A stretch of DNA of 42,999 nt, taken from NCBI GenBank assembly GCA_902805775.1, contig CADCUB010000053.1, forward strand, positions 1-42,999, read 5' to 3'. Below the pieces are notes generated by a model that saw nothing but the letters and a program-made list of their open reading frames with translations, was not told the DNA's origin and searched no databases. This document shows positions 7,072 through 15,974 of the stretch, one piece after another; within the stretch, counting starts at the first letter, position 1; every line of letters starts with the position of its first letter. A program made the translations under genes and the position numbers. Source of the stretch: an uncultured Frankineae bacterium. Lineage in GTDB: Bacteria > Actinomycetota > Actinomycetes > Mycobacteriales > SCTD01.

Positions 7072-8151
7072 TCAGCCGGTGCCCTTGCCCCCCGGCACCA
7101 GCGCACGGACGATCTCCAGCACGCGGTGCCCGGCCTGCGCCCGGGGGCGCAGCACCGGCGAGCCCCCGCCCTGCCCGGCCGCCATCGCGTCGACGGTCTC
7201 CAGCAGCGCCTGCGCCGCGTCGTGCTGCGGCGTCCACCCCAGCTCGGTACGGGCGCGGGTCGTGTCGAGCAGCGGGGTCTGCCGCCCGATGTCGACCCAG
7301 CCCGGGTCGGTCGGCTGCAGGTGCAGGCGCCAGGTCAGGTCGACGACGGCACGGGCGACCGCCGCCGGCACCGGCACCTGCCGCGCGCCGAGGATCGAGG
7401 CGAGCGTGCCGGGGTCGAGCACCGGCTCGGTGGCGATGTTGAACGCACCGGTGACCGGCTGCGTGCAGGCCAGGACGTACGCCCGCGCCATGTCGGCGGC
7501 GTGCACGACCTGGAAGGCCAGCCGGTCGACCGCGGGCACGACCGGCAGCAGACCGCGGCGCACCAGGCTCTGCGGCACGAACGGGCCCAGGAAGTAGCGC
7601 GCCAGCTCGCTCGCGGCGGCGGCCTGCAGGACGACGCCCGGGCGCAGCCGTACGACCCGCCGCTCCGGGTGCTCGGTCTCGAAGACGTCGAGCATCCGCT
7701 CGGCCGCGGCCTTGTGGCGGCTGTAGACCGACGTGCTGATGCCGCCGGTCGGGTGGTCCTCGGTCACACGCGGGGAGCGGCCCAGCGACGTCTTGGGCGG
7801 TCCGGGGGAGTAGGCGCCGACCGACGAGGCGTGCACCAGGACCGGCACGCCGGCCTCGGCGACGGCGTCGACGACCCGCTGCGTCCCCTGCACGTTGACC
7901 CGTCGCATCTCGTCGGGGTCGTGTGCGGGCTGCAGCAGCCAGGCCAGGTGGACGACGACGTCGGCGCCGCGCAGCAGCGGGACGAGGTCGGCCTCGGCGA
8001 CGTCGGCGGCGTGCCACTCGACGCGCGGATCGGGGGAGGTGGGCAGGCGACGGGCGAGCCCGACGACCGAGCTCACCTCCGCCGTGTCGAGCAGCTGGGG
8101 CAGGAGCTGCGAGCCCACGTTCCCGGTGGCCCCGGTGACGACGATGCGCAT
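7072..8151 (-). CDS. NAD-dependent epimerase/dehydratase (extended SDR)
   Basis: A 359-residue extended short-chain dehydrogenase. The start MRIVVTGATGNVGSQL carries the GxxGxxG nucleotide-binding motif, followed by an acidic patch (DVAEADL) and VVHLAW, HASSVGAYSP and the catalytic YSRHK (about residues 146-150). The substrate, probably a nucleotide sugar or other small molecule, cannot be told from sequence. It is the last gene of the leftward trehalose operon, 38 bp after treZ, so it may be coexpressed with trehalose synthesis without being part of it. The open frame continues far upstream in the shadow of treZ; the ATG at 8151 is the first that gives the Rossmann motif at the N-terminus. 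Confidence 0.88.
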   Translation of the reverse strand: MRIVVTGATGNVGSQLLPQLLDTAEVSSVVGLARRLPTSPDPRVEWHAADVAEADLVPLLRGADVVVHLAWLLQPAHDPDEMRRVNVQGTQRVVDAVAEAGVPVLVHASSVGAYSPGPPKTSLGRSPRVTEDHPTGGISTSVYSRHKAAAERMLDVFETEHPERRVVRLRPGVVLQAAAASELARYFLGPFVPQSLVRRGLLPVVPAVDRLAFQVVHAADMARAYVLACTQPVTGAFNIATEPVLDPGTLASILGARQVPVPAAVARAVVDLTWRLHLQPTDPGWVDIGRQTPLLDTTRARTELGWTPQHDAAQALLETVDAMAAGQGGGSPVLRPRAQAGHRVLEIVRALVPGGKGTG

Positions 8152-8189
8152 GCCCTCACCGTCCCCGCCGTCGCCGGGGACAATCCGGG

Positions 8190-9920
8190 TCAGAGTGCGA
8201 GGTCCACCACGGCGACCGACTCGCCGGCGAGGGTCAGCTGCCCGGGTGCGACGGCGTCCAGGGGGGTGCTGGCGAGCACGACGCGAGCGGCACCGCCCGG
8301 CACCGGCACCTGCGCCGGCGCGGTGCCCAGGTTGCAGGCCACGGCCACCGGGCCGCGCCGCACGACCATCCACTGAGCCTGCTCGTCGTAGCTGACGTCG
8401 ACGAGCTCGCGCCGCCCGTCCGACAGCTCGAGCCGGGAGCGCCGCAGGGCGATCAGCGCCCGCGTCCAGTCGCGCAGCTCGGCGTGCCGGGGCTGGTCGA
8501 GCTCGCTCCAGTCGAGCTTGCTGTCGAGGAACGTCTGCTCGGACTGCGGGTCGGGCACGTCCTCGCTGTCCCAGCCGTGCGACCCGAACTCCGCGCGCCG
8601 GCCCTCGCGCACCGCGTCCCCGAGCGCCCCCTCGTGGTCGGAGAAGAACTGCCACGGCGTCCGCGCGCCCCACTCCTCGCCCATCCACAGCATCGGGGTG
8701 TACGGCGACGTGAGCACGAGCGCGGCGCCGACCTTCAGCAGGCCGTCGGAGACGGTGGCGGAGACGCGGTCGCCGACGGCCCGGTTGCCGACCTGGTCGT
8801 GGTCCTGCAGGTAGACCACGAACGGGTGCCCCGGCACGGTCGAGGGCACCGGCCGGCCGTGGGTCCGGCCACGGAAGGTCGAGAAGGTCCCGTCGTGCAG
8901 GAAGACCTTCGACATGACCTTGGCCAGGATCGGCAGGCCGGCGAAGTCGCCGTAGTAGCCGCTGGCCTCCCGCGCCAGGTTGGCGTGCAGCGCGTGGTGC
9001 ACGTCGTCGGCCCACTGGCCGTCGAAGCCGTGGCCGCCGGCGGCCCGCGAGGTGACCATCCGGGCGTCGTTCAGGTCGCTCTCGGCGATGAGGAACAGCG
9101 GCTTGCGCAGCTGCGCCCCGAGCGCCTCGACCTCGGTCGACATCTCCTCGAGCAGGTGCGTGGCCCGCTCGTCGACGAAGGCGTGCACGGCGTCGACCCG
9201 CAGGCCGTCGACGTGGTAGTCGCGCAGCCAGGCCAGCGCGCTGTCGAGGATGAAGCGGCGCACGTGGTCCGAGCCGGCCTGGTCGAGGTTGACCGCCGGC
9301 CCCCACGGCGTGGTGTGGGCCTCGGTGAGGTACGGCCCGAACTCCGGCAGGTAGTTGCCGGCCGGTCCGAGGTGGTTGTAGACGACGTCCATCACGACGC
9401 CGAGGCCGCGCGCGTGGCAGGCGTCGACCAGGCGCTTGAGCCCCTCGGGCCCGCCGTACGGGTCGTGCACCGCGTACCAGGCCACCCCGTCGTAGCCCCA
9501 CCCGCGCTCGCCGGCGAAGGCGTTGCACGGGAGCAGCTCGACCGCGGACACGCCGAGGTCGACGAGGTGGTCCAGCCGGGCGATGGCGGCGTCGAAGGTG
9601 CCCTCGGGGGTGAAGGTGCCGACGTGCATCTCGTACAGCACGCTGCCCGGGAGGGGGACTCCGCGCCAGTGCTGGTCGGTCCACGCGAAGGCGTCGTGGT
9701 CGACCACCCGGGAGGGCCCGTGCACGCCGTGCGGCTGCCAGGCCGACCGCGGGTCCGGGCGGGGGTCGCCGCCGTCGAGCACGAGGGCGTAGTCGGTGCC
9801 GGGTCCGCCGATCTCCCCGGTCCACCAGCCGTCGTCGAGAGGGGTCAGAGGGGTGCGCGTCCCGCCGGTCTCGACCTCGACCGAGCCGGGGAGCGGCGCC
9901 CACACGCGCAGCGTCGTCAT
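8190..9920 (-). CDS. treZ: Malto-oligosyltrehalose trehalohydrolase
   Basis: A 576-residue GH13 enzyme that hydrolyses the alpha-1,4 bond next to the trehalosyl end of malto-oligosyltrehalose, releasing trehalose in the cytoplasm. An N-terminal carbohydrate-binding-like domain (to about residue 85) precedes the barrel: YEMHVG (96-101), DVVYNH (178-183), GLRVDAVHA with nucleophile D243, general acid E280 in LIAESD, and DHDQVGNR (373-380). Length and motif order fit TreZ. It follows treY by 55 bp. The ATG at 9918-9920 puts MTTLRVWAP at the N-terminus, as in known TreZ. Confidence 0.95.
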   Translation of the reverse strand: MTTLRVWAPLPGSVEVETGGTRTPLTPLDDGWWTGEIGGPGTDYALVLDGGDPRPDPRSAWQPHGVHGPSRVVDHDAFAWTDQHWRGVPLPGSVLYEMHVGTFTPEGTFDAAIARLDHLVDLGVSAVELLPCNAFAGERGWGYDGVAWYAVHDPYGGPEGLKRLVDACHARGLGVVMDVVYNHLGPAGNYLPEFGPYLTEAHTTPWGPAVNLDQAGSDHVRRFILDSALAWLRDYHVDGLRVDAVHAFVDERATHLLEEMSTEVEALGAQLRKPLFLIAESDLNDARMVTSRAAGGHGFDGQWADDVHHALHANLAREASGYYGDFAGLPILAKVMSKVFLHDGTFSTFRGRTHGRPVPSTVPGHPFVVYLQDHDQVGNRAVGDRVSATVSDGLLKVGAALVLTSPYTPMLWMGEEWGARTPWQFFSDHEGALGDAVREGRRAEFGSHGWDSEDVPDPQSEQTFLDSKLDWSELDQPRHAELRDWTRALIALRRSRLELSDGRRELVDVSYDEQAQWMVVRRGPVAVACNLGTAPAQVPVPGGAARVVLASTPLDAVAPGQLTLAGESVAVVDLAL

Positions 9921-9975
9921 GGCGCTGCCCCTGCCCCCGTCGCCCGGTCGCTACGCCGTCTGGGAGCGGGACCCG

Positions 9976-12432
9976 TCACCTCCGCAGCAGCACCGCCACC
10001 GGGAAGTCGGCGAGCAGGTCCGCCAGGGCCACCCGGCCGCCCTGCAGGGTCGCGCCGGTCAGGACGTCTTCCCAGCCCCCCTCGGGCAGCTCGACGGCGT
10101 CCTCGCCCCACCCCGAGCGCTCCACCTGCACGGCGCGCGTCGGCGCCACGGTGACCAGCCGGTCGCCGCGGACGTAGGCCACCGCGCGCTCCCCGGCGTC
10201 CAACGGGGTGTAGGACGACCGGGACAGGAACAGCTCGGGCTGCGCGCGGCGCAGGCGCAGCAGCCGGGAGACCAGGTGCAGCTTGGCGGCGCCGGAGTCG
10301 TCCACCTCGGGCACGGCCTCCACCGCGAGCATCCGCCGGCGGGCGTCCCAGTCGACCGGCCGGCGGTTGTCGGGGTCCACCAGCGACAGGTCGAACAGCT
10401 CGCTGCCCTGGTAGGTGTCGGCGACTCCGGGGACCGTGAGCTGCACGGCCTTCTGGGCGAGGGCCGTCGTGCGCCACGCGGAGGCCAGACTCCCGACGAA
10501 CTCGGCGACCGCCGCGCGGATCTGCTCGTCGCCGAGCACCCCGCGCACGAAGGCGGCGACGGCCTCGTCGAACGCCGGCACCGGCTCGGTCCAGCTGGTG
10601 CGGTCCTTGGCCTCGCGGGTCGCCTTCTCGACGTAGGCCACGGCGCGGTCGGCCGACAGCGGCCAGGCGCCGACCAGGGTCTGCCACACCAGCTGCTCGG
10701 TCGCCGGATCAGGGCCCGCGGCGCTGCGGTGGTCGTGCGCCAGCGCCTGCCAGGCCGTCACGGCGTCGGCCCACTCGCGCGGGCACTGGGCCAGCAGGAC
10801 CAGCCGGGCGCGCACGTCCTCCGAGCGCTTGGTGTCGTGCGTCGACAGGGTGGTCATCGCCGCCGGCCAGTCGCGGGAGCGGAGCGCGTTGGCCTCGTGG
10901 AACTGCGCGAGCGGGATCCCGAAGCGGCCCGGGTCGCCGCCGACCTCGTTGAGGGCGGACAGGCGCAGGTAGCGGTAGAACGCGGTGTCCTCGACGCCCT
11001 TGGCCATCACCGGGCCGCAGGTCTGCTGGAAGCGGGTGACGAACTCCGCGGCAGCGGGCCCTGACGGTCCCTCGGCCAGCACCAGCCGGCCGACGACGTC
11101 GATCGTGCCGGCGCGCCGGGGGAGCGAGGCGCGCGCCGCGGCCAGCGCGTGCTCGACGTGCTCGCGCGCGACGGCGTCGGCCGGGCCGGTCGGCGGCAGG
11201 TAGGCGCGGTAGACGCCGAAGGAGGCCAGCACCTCCACCAGTGCCTCGCGCAGGGCCCGCCGGGTGGTGTCGCGCAGGACCGGGTCCTGCCGGCAGACGC
11301 GCAGGCCCAGCTCGGTGAGACGGTTGACCTCCGCCGAGAGCACCTCGGTCAGCACGAGGCGCTTGGTGGCCGCGACGACCTGCTCGTAGGACCGGTCCGA
11401 CCCGGTGACCGACTGCCACAGCGAGGTCAGCGGCTGCTCGCCGGCCGGGTCGACGAAGATCCCCAGGATGTCGTTGAGGACGTCGTAGCCGGTGGTGCCG
11501 GCCGTCCGCCACTCGTCGGGCAGCTGCTCGCCCGGCTCGAGGATCTTCTCGACGACCACCCAGGAGCCGCCGGTGGCCTCCGCCAGCCGCTCGAGGTAGC
11601 CCCCCGGGTCGGCCAGGCCGTCGGGGTGGTCGATGCGCAGCCCGTCGAGCACCCCGCTGCGGACCTGCTCGACGGCGATGCGGTGGGTGTCGTCGAAGAC
11701 CTCGGGCACCTCGACCCGCACCCCGGTCAGGGTGGTGACGTCGAAGAAGCGGCGGTAGTCGAGCTCCTCGCCGGCGACGTGCCAGTCGCACAGGCGGTAG
11801 TGCTGCCGCTCGAGGGTCGCGAGCACGTCGCCGTCGACGCGGGTGCCCGGCGCGATCGGCACCTCGTGGTCGTAGTAGCGGATCCGGTCGTCGAGCAGCT
11901 CGAGGTCGCCGAGCACCTCCCCGAGGGGCGCGCCGAGGACGGGCACGAGGACCCTGCCCGGGTTGTCGGCGGACTCCCAGTCGACGTCGAACCAGTCGGC
12001 GTACGGGGAGTCGCGGCCCTCGCGCAGCAGCGACCACCACTGGGCGTTCTGCGACTCGGGCTCGCTGACCGCCATGTGGTTCGGGACCACGTCGAGCACG
12101 ATCCCGAGACCGTGCCGGCGGCAGGCGGCGACCATGCGGTCGAAGGCCGCCTGCCCCCCCAGCTCGTGGTTGAGCCGGCTGTGGTCGACGACGTCGTAGC
12201 CGTGCGCCGATCCTGGGGCAGCCTGCAGGTACGGCGAGCAGTACAGGTGCGTCACGCCCAGGTCGGCGAGGTAGGGCACGACCGCGGCGGCGTCGTCGAA
12301 GCCGAACCCGGGGTGCCCCTCGGCCGGGGGCCGCAGCTGGACCCGGTAGGTCGACACGGGGACGGGTCGCCCGGGTGCGGGCAGGTGCCGTCCCCCGTCG
12401 TCGGCCGGCCGACCCTCAGGGCCTGCCGGCAT
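9976..12432 (-). CDS. treY: Malto-oligosyltrehalose synthase
   Basis: An 818-residue GH13 enzyme that converts the reducing-end alpha-1,4 linkage of maltodextrin to the alpha,alpha-1,1 linkage of trehalose. Diagnostic blocks are STYRVQLRP (27-35), THLYCSPYLQA then GSAHGYDVVDH (61-84), DVVPNHM (114-120) and GLRIDHPDGLADP (264-276, D268 nucleophile). The C-terminal half has the family's KGVEDTAFYRY block and ends with the VALADLLADFPVAVLLRR tail. The ATG overlaps the treX stop by one base (TGATG), so it is translationally coupled. The frame runs on upstream antisense-like through treX, but that part does not resemble TreY. Confidence 0.95.
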   Translation of the reverse strand: MPAGPEGRPADDGGRHLPAPGRPVPVSTYRVQLRPPAEGHPGFGFDDAAAVVPYLADLGVTHLYCSPYLQAAPGSAHGYDVVDHSRLNHELGGQAAFDRMVAACRRHGLGIVLDVVPNHMAVSEPESQNAQWWSLLREGRDSPYADWFDVDWESADNPGRVLVPVLGAPLGEVLGDLELLDDRIRYYDHEVPIAPGTRVDGDVLATLERQHYRLCDWHVAGEELDYRRFFDVTTLTGVRVEVPEVFDDTHRIAVEQVRSGVLDGLRIDHPDGLADPGGYLERLAEATGGSWVVVEKILEPGEQLPDEWRTAGTTGYDVLNDILGIFVDPAGEQPLTSLWQSVTGSDRSYEQVVAATKRLVLTEVLSAEVNRLTELGLRVCRQDPVLRDTTRRALREALVEVLASFGVYRAYLPPTGPADAVAREHVEHALAAARASLPRRAGTIDVVGRLVLAEGPSGPAAAEFVTRFQQTCGPVMAKGVEDTAFYRYLRLSALNEVGGDPGRFGIPLAQFHEANALRSRDWPAAMTTLSTHDTKRSEDVRARLVLLAQCPREWADAVTAWQALAHDHRSAAGPDPATEQLVWQTLVGAWPLSADRAVAYVEKATREAKDRTSWTEPVPAFDEAVAAFVRGVLGDEQIRAAVAEFVGSLASAWRTTALAQKAVQLTVPGVADTYQGSELFDLSLVDPDNRRPVDWDARRRMLAVEAVPEVDDSGAAKLHLVSRLLRLRRAQPELFLSRSSYTPLDAGERAVAYVRGDRLVTVAPTRAVQVERSGWGEDAVELPEGGWEDVLTGATLQGGRVALADLLADFPVAVLLRR

Positions 12433-14588
12433 CAGAAGACCTTCCGCAGGACCTGCACCGAGCGCGCGTCGACCTGCACGGGCTCGCCGGTCTTGGCCGT
12501 GCGGGCCTCCACCTCGCCGAGCATCGGCGCGGCGGTGTCGACCTCGACCTCCCAGCGCTCCCCGGCGCCCAGGTCGGGCAGCACGAACTCCAGCGGCTCG
12601 TGGTGACCGTTGAACAGCAGGAAGAACGAGTCGTCCCTGACCTTCTCGCCCCGCACGTCGGGCTCGCGGATGCCGTCGCCGTTGAGGAAGACCGTCACCG
12701 AGCTGGCGTTGCCCGAGCCCCAGTCCTCCTGGCCCATCTCCTCGCCGCCGGGGGTGAACCAGGCGATGTCCTCGATGTCGGTGCCGCGGACCGGTCGGCC
12801 CTCGAAGTGCCGCCGGCGGCGGAACACCGGGTGCTCGCGCCGCAGGCGCGACAGGCGCGAGACGAACGCGGTGAGGACCTCGAAGTCCTTGGCCCGCTCC
12901 CAGTCGACCCAGGCGGTCTCGTTGTCCTGGGCGTAGACGTTGTTGTTGCCGTGCTGGGTGCGGCCCAGCTCGTCGCCGTGCAGCAGCATCGGCACGCCCT
13001 GCGACAGGAACAGCGTGGTGAGGAAGTTCCGCTTCTGCTGCTCGCGCAGCGCCACGACCTCGAGGTCGTCGGTCTCGCCCTCGACCCCGCAGTTCCACGA
13101 CGAGTTGTGGCTCTCGCCGTCCATCCCGCCCTCGCCGTTGGCCTCGTTGTGCTTGTCGTTGTACGAGACGAGGTCGTGCATGGTGAAGCCGTCGTGCGCG
13201 GTCACGAAGTTGATGGAGGCGTACGGCCGGCGGCCGTCGTTCTCGTAGAGGTCGGCCGAGCCGGTCAGCCGGGCGGCGAACTCGCCGAGGGTGCCGTGCT
13301 GCCCGCGCCAGTAGTCGCGGACCGTGTCGCGGTACTTGCCGTTCCACTCGGTCCACAGCGGCGGGAACTGGCCCACGTTGTAGCCGCCCTCGCCGATGTC
13401 CCAGGGCTCGGCGATGAGCTTGGCCTGGCTGACGACCGGGTCCTGCTGGACGAGGTCGAAGAACGCCGACAGCCGGTCGACCTCGTGGAACTGGCGGGCC
13501 AGCGAGCTCGCGAGGTCGAAGCGGAAGCCGTCGACGTGCATCTCGCTGACCCAGTAGCGCAGCGAGTCCATGATCAGCTGCAGCACGTGGGGGTGGCGCA
13601 TGAGCAGCGTGTTGCCGGTGCCGGTCGTGTCGTAGTAGTGCTTGCGGTCGCTCTCGACGAGGCGGTAGTAGGCGTTGTTGTCGATGCCGCGGAACGACAG
13701 CGTCGGGCCCATGTGGTTGCCCTCGGCCGTGTGGTTGTAGACGACGTCGAGGATGACCTCGAGACCCGCCTCGTGCAGCGCCTTGACCATCGCCTTGAAC
13801 TCCTGCACCTGCTGCCCGCGGGTGCCGGAGGAGGAGTAGTCGTTCTGCGGGGCGAAGAAGCCGATCGTGTTGTAGCCCCAGTAGTTGCGCATGCCGCGGT
13901 CGGCCAGGTGGCTGTCGTGCACGAACTGGTGCACCGGCATGAGCTCGACCGCGGTGACGCCGAGCTTCTTGTAGTGCTCGAGCATCACCGGGTGGGCGAG
14001 CGCGGCGTAGGTGCCGCGGATGTCGTCGGGGATGCCCGGGTGGCTCTTCGTCAGCCCCTTGACGTGGGCCTCGTAGACGACGGTCTCGTTGTAGGGCGTG
14101 CGCGGGTGGCGGTCGTTGTCCCAGTCGAAGAACGGGCTGATGACGACCGACTTGCTCATGTAGGGCGCGGAGTCCTGGTCGTTGAAGGAGTCCTCGCTGC
14201 CCCACGTGTAGCTGAAGCAGGCCTGCGACCAGTCGATGTCGCCGTCGATCGCCTTGGCGTAGGGGTCGAGCAGCAGCTTGCTGGGGTTGCAGCGGTGACC
14301 CGCGGCCGGGTCGTACGGCCCGTGCACGCGGAAGCCGTAGCGCTGGCCGGGGCCGATGTTGGGCACGTAGCAGTGCCAGACGAAGGCGTCGCGCTCGCGC
14401 AGGTCGACGCGCGACTCCCTGCCGGCCTCGTCGAACAGGCACAGCTCGACCCGCTCGGCGACCTCCGAGAACAGCGCGAAGTTCGTGCCTGAGCCGTCGT
14501 AGGTGGCGCCGAGCGGGTAGGGCGAGCCCGGCCAGGTCTTGATGGGCGCAGGCTTGGGTGCTGCGGCCTTCTTCTTGCGTGGCGGCAT
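12432..14588 (-). CDS. glgX: Glycogen debranching enzyme GlgX/TreX
   Basis: A 718-residue isoamylase-type GH13 enzyme that cuts alpha-1,6 branches of glycogen, giving linear maltodextrins for TreY. A basic tail (PPRKKKAAAPKPAP) precedes the CBM48 domain (about residues 18-170), then VELMPVHQF (215-222), DVVYNHTAEG (281-290), GFRFDLAS (354-361, nucleophile D358), LIAEPWD (391-397, acid E394) and AHDGFTMHDLVSYN (464-477, D466). Size and motifs fit the family. It starts 10 bp after the release-factor-like gene and overlaps treY, so glgX, treY and treZ form the TreX/Y/Z route from glycogen to trehalose. Confidence 0.95.
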   Translation of the reverse strand: MPPRKKKAAAPKPAPIKTWPGSPYPLGATYDGSGTNFALFSEVAERVELCLFDEAGRESRVDLRERDAFVWHCYVPNIGPGQRYGFRVHGPYDPAAGHRCNPSKLLLDPYAKAIDGDIDWSQACFSYTWGSEDSFNDQDSAPYMSKSVVISPFFDWDNDRHPRTPYNETVVYEAHVKGLTKSHPGIPDDIRGTYAALAHPVMLEHYKKLGVTAVELMPVHQFVHDSHLADRGMRNYWGYNTIGFFAPQNDYSSSGTRGQQVQEFKAMVKALHEAGLEVILDVVYNHTAEGNHMGPTLSFRGIDNNAYYRLVESDRKHYYDTTGTGNTLLMRHPHVLQLIMDSLRYWVSEMHVDGFRFDLASSLARQFHEVDRLSAFFDLVQQDPVVSQAKLIAEPWDIGEGGYNVGQFPPLWTEWNGKYRDTVRDYWRGQHGTLGEFAARLTGSADLYENDGRRPYASINFVTAHDGFTMHDLVSYNDKHNEANGEGGMDGESHNSSWNCGVEGETDDLEVVALREQQKRNFLTTLFLSQGVPMLLHGDELGRTQHGNNNVYAQDNETAWVDWERAKDFEVLTAFVSRLSRLRREHPVFRRRRHFEGRPVRGTDIEDIAWFTPGGEEMGQEDWGSGNASSVTVFLNGDGIREPDVRGEKVRDDSFFLLFNGHHEPLEFVLPDLGAGERWEVEVDTAAPMLGEVEARTAKTGEPVQVDARSVQVLRKVF

Positions 14589-14598
14589 GGCGATCTCT

Positions 14599-15711
14599 CT
14601 AGACGTCGGAGTCGGCGTAGCGCAGCAGGGCGCCGAGGCCGGACTGCGGGGACTGCTCGCTCTCGGAGGGGACGATCTTCACGTCGGCGCCGGTCGCCAG
14701 CGCCGCCCGGAGCAGGACGGTGAGCAGCGGGCCCTCCGCCGGGGAGGTGGCGCCGACGGCCTCGACCTCGGCCCGCGTGGTGCCCAGCTGCGAGGGGTCC
14801 TCGCCGTACCAGAGCGTGCTGTGCGTGTCGGCGTCGGTCGTGAGGATCAGGGTCTGCACCTGGGCCTTGCGCAGTGCCTCGACCACGTCGCGCAGGCCGT
14901 CGCACGCCCGCTTGGCCTGGCCGCGCTCCTGAGCGTAGTCGGCGAGCAGCTGCAGGCTCTCCGCCGCCACGTGCAGGCTGACCGCGTCGCGCACGCGCTG
15001 CTGCACGAGCGACGCGCTGCCGTCGGCGCCGCGGCCGCCGGGGAGCTCCACCCACTTGGCGTCCCAGGGCTGGCTCAGGCCCTCCTTGACGAAGGTGAGC
15101 TCGCGCTCGTCCCCGACGCCGAGGATGAGCTCGGCGCCGACCTGCTCGGCCAGCTGCATGACCGTGTCGCGGATGTCCTTGGCGTTCTCGCGCCACTGGT
15201 TCTCAGTGCGGTGCTGGTAGCGGTGGTGCGCCCAGCCGCCGCCCTGCACCTTCTTCAGGTGCAGGGTGCGGCCCTTGACGGTCACCTCCTCGGCCACCGT
15301 CGTGGAGTCGAAGAAGGCCTCGACGTCGGCGCCCGTGCGGTCGGCGTGGACGACGACGTGGGGCACCTGGGCGCTGAGGTCGCTCACCACCGGCAGGAGG
15401 TCCGGGAGCGGGGCCACCTGCACGACGTCGGTCGCGGGCCGGGTGGAGACCGGCTCGGCCAGCACGACGCGCGCCTCGGGCACGCTCGCGACGACCAGCC
15501 GGGCCTCGCCCTCGTCGTGGGCGCCCTGCGCCCCGGCGATCGCCTCGCGCACCGGGGCGGGGACGCCCTGCTCCTCGAGGCGCTTGAGGACGTTCTTCCA
15601 GGCCAGGTCGTAGCGGTCGGCGGCCTGCTCCACGGCGCTCTCGGCGCCGACGTGCACGGTGACGAAGGGGCCGGGGGCAGCCAGGACGTCGGACAGGTCG
15701 CGCAGCTGCAC
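14599..15711 (-). CDS. Actinobacterial eRF1-like protein (baeRF2/Rv2629 family)
   Basis: A 370-residue protein resembling Mycobacterium Rv2629 and the bacterial archaeo-eukaryotic release-factor (baeRF) group. The N-terminal part (FVTVHVGAESAVEQAADRY, then WKNVLKRLEEQGVP) is typical. The middle part corresponds to eRF1 domain 2, with VVVHADRTGADVEAF and the conserved stretch GGGWAHHRYQHRTENQWREN, which occupies the place of the eRF1 GGQ loop. The C-terminal part is a pelota/ribosomal-L30e-like domain. The role is unproven; peptidyl-tRNA hydrolysis or ribosome rescue under stress has been proposed for the family. The GTG start has GGAGGT at 5 nt. It leads the trehalose operon, only 10 bp before glgX. 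Confidence 0.85.
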   Translation of the reverse strand: MQLRDLSDVLAAPGPFVTVHVGAESAVEQAADRYDLAWKNVLKRLEEQGVPAPVREAIAGAQGAHDEGEARLVVASVPEARVVLAEPVSTRPATDVVQVAPLPDLLPVVSDLSAQVPHVVVHADRTGADVEAFFDSTTVAEEVTVKGRTLHLKKVQGGGWAHHRYQHRTENQWRENAKDIRDTVMQLAEQVGAELILGVGDERELTFVKEGLSQPWDAKWVELPGGRGADGSASLVQQRVRDAVSLHVAAESLQLLADYAQERGQAKRACDGLRDVVEALRKAQVQTLILTTDADTHSTLWYGEDPSQLGTTRAEVEAVGATSPAEGPLLTVLLRAALATGADVKIVPSESEQSPQSGLGALLRYADSDV

Positions 15712-15732
15712 GGGGCACCTCCGGTCGGGCGT

Positions 15733-15750
15733 GGAACGGTCGACCGCTCC
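15733..15750 (-). promoter_or_regulatory. Near-perfect 18-bp palindrome upstream of the trehalose operon
   Basis: GGAACGGTCGACCGCTCC is a palindrome at 16 of 18 positions, centred about 30 bp upstream of the first gene of the release-factor/trehalose operon. On the minus strand a GGGTAGGGA box immediately precedes it. It may be an operator in the leader or at the start of transcription. Confidence 0.35.
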
Positions 15751-15798
15751 CTACCCCCGCGTGCGCGAGAGCTACGCCCCGTGCCCGGGCGGTGTGGG

Positions 15799-15918
15799 TC
15801 ACTCCCCGGGCGGCCCCGTCACCGGCTCGACCGGACCCGGGAGGCGGTGCTGGCAGTCGCACCAGCTCCCGCCCCGGCACCGCTCGTGCTCGGCCTCGCG
15901 GCAGGCGTCGCAGATCAC
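15799..15918 (-). CDS. Cysteine-rich mini-protein (putative zinc ribbon)
   Basis: A 39-residue reading frame beginning VICDACREAEHERCRGG and containing SWCDCQHR. The spacing (CxxC, then ERC and CDC with nearby His) suggests a single zinc site. Short proteins with the pattern CREAxHxRCRGGxWCDCQH occur in many actinobacteria, usually unannotated, and I rely on that resemblance. The GTG has no good ribosome site and could be leaderless. Function unknown. Confidence 0.5.
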   Translation of the reverse strand: MICDACREAEHERCRGGSWCDCQHRLPGPVEPVTGPPGE

Positions 15919-15974
15919 GGCAGGAGCGTAGGCCGCGTGCTGCCGGCCTCCGGACCGGCGCCGGGGAGCGTGCG

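Noticed and set aside
8152..9903. Frame of the epimerase is open across treZ
   Set aside because: The upstream portion has no domain and shadow-type composition. The Rossmann motif begins at the ATG at 8151.
12435..14442. Frame of treY stays open through the whole of glgX, suggesting a giant 1488-residue protein
   Set aside because: The upstream part is Arg/Gly/Ala-rich and antisense-like, while the in-register GlgX frame has all catalytic motifs. The treY ATG with its TGATG overlap is the real start.
13043..14492. Very long plus-strand frames opposite the trehalose genes, rich in Val, Asp, Gly, His and Glu
   Set aside because: Typical complement of GC-rich coding DNA; no domains, no ribosome site and no start context.
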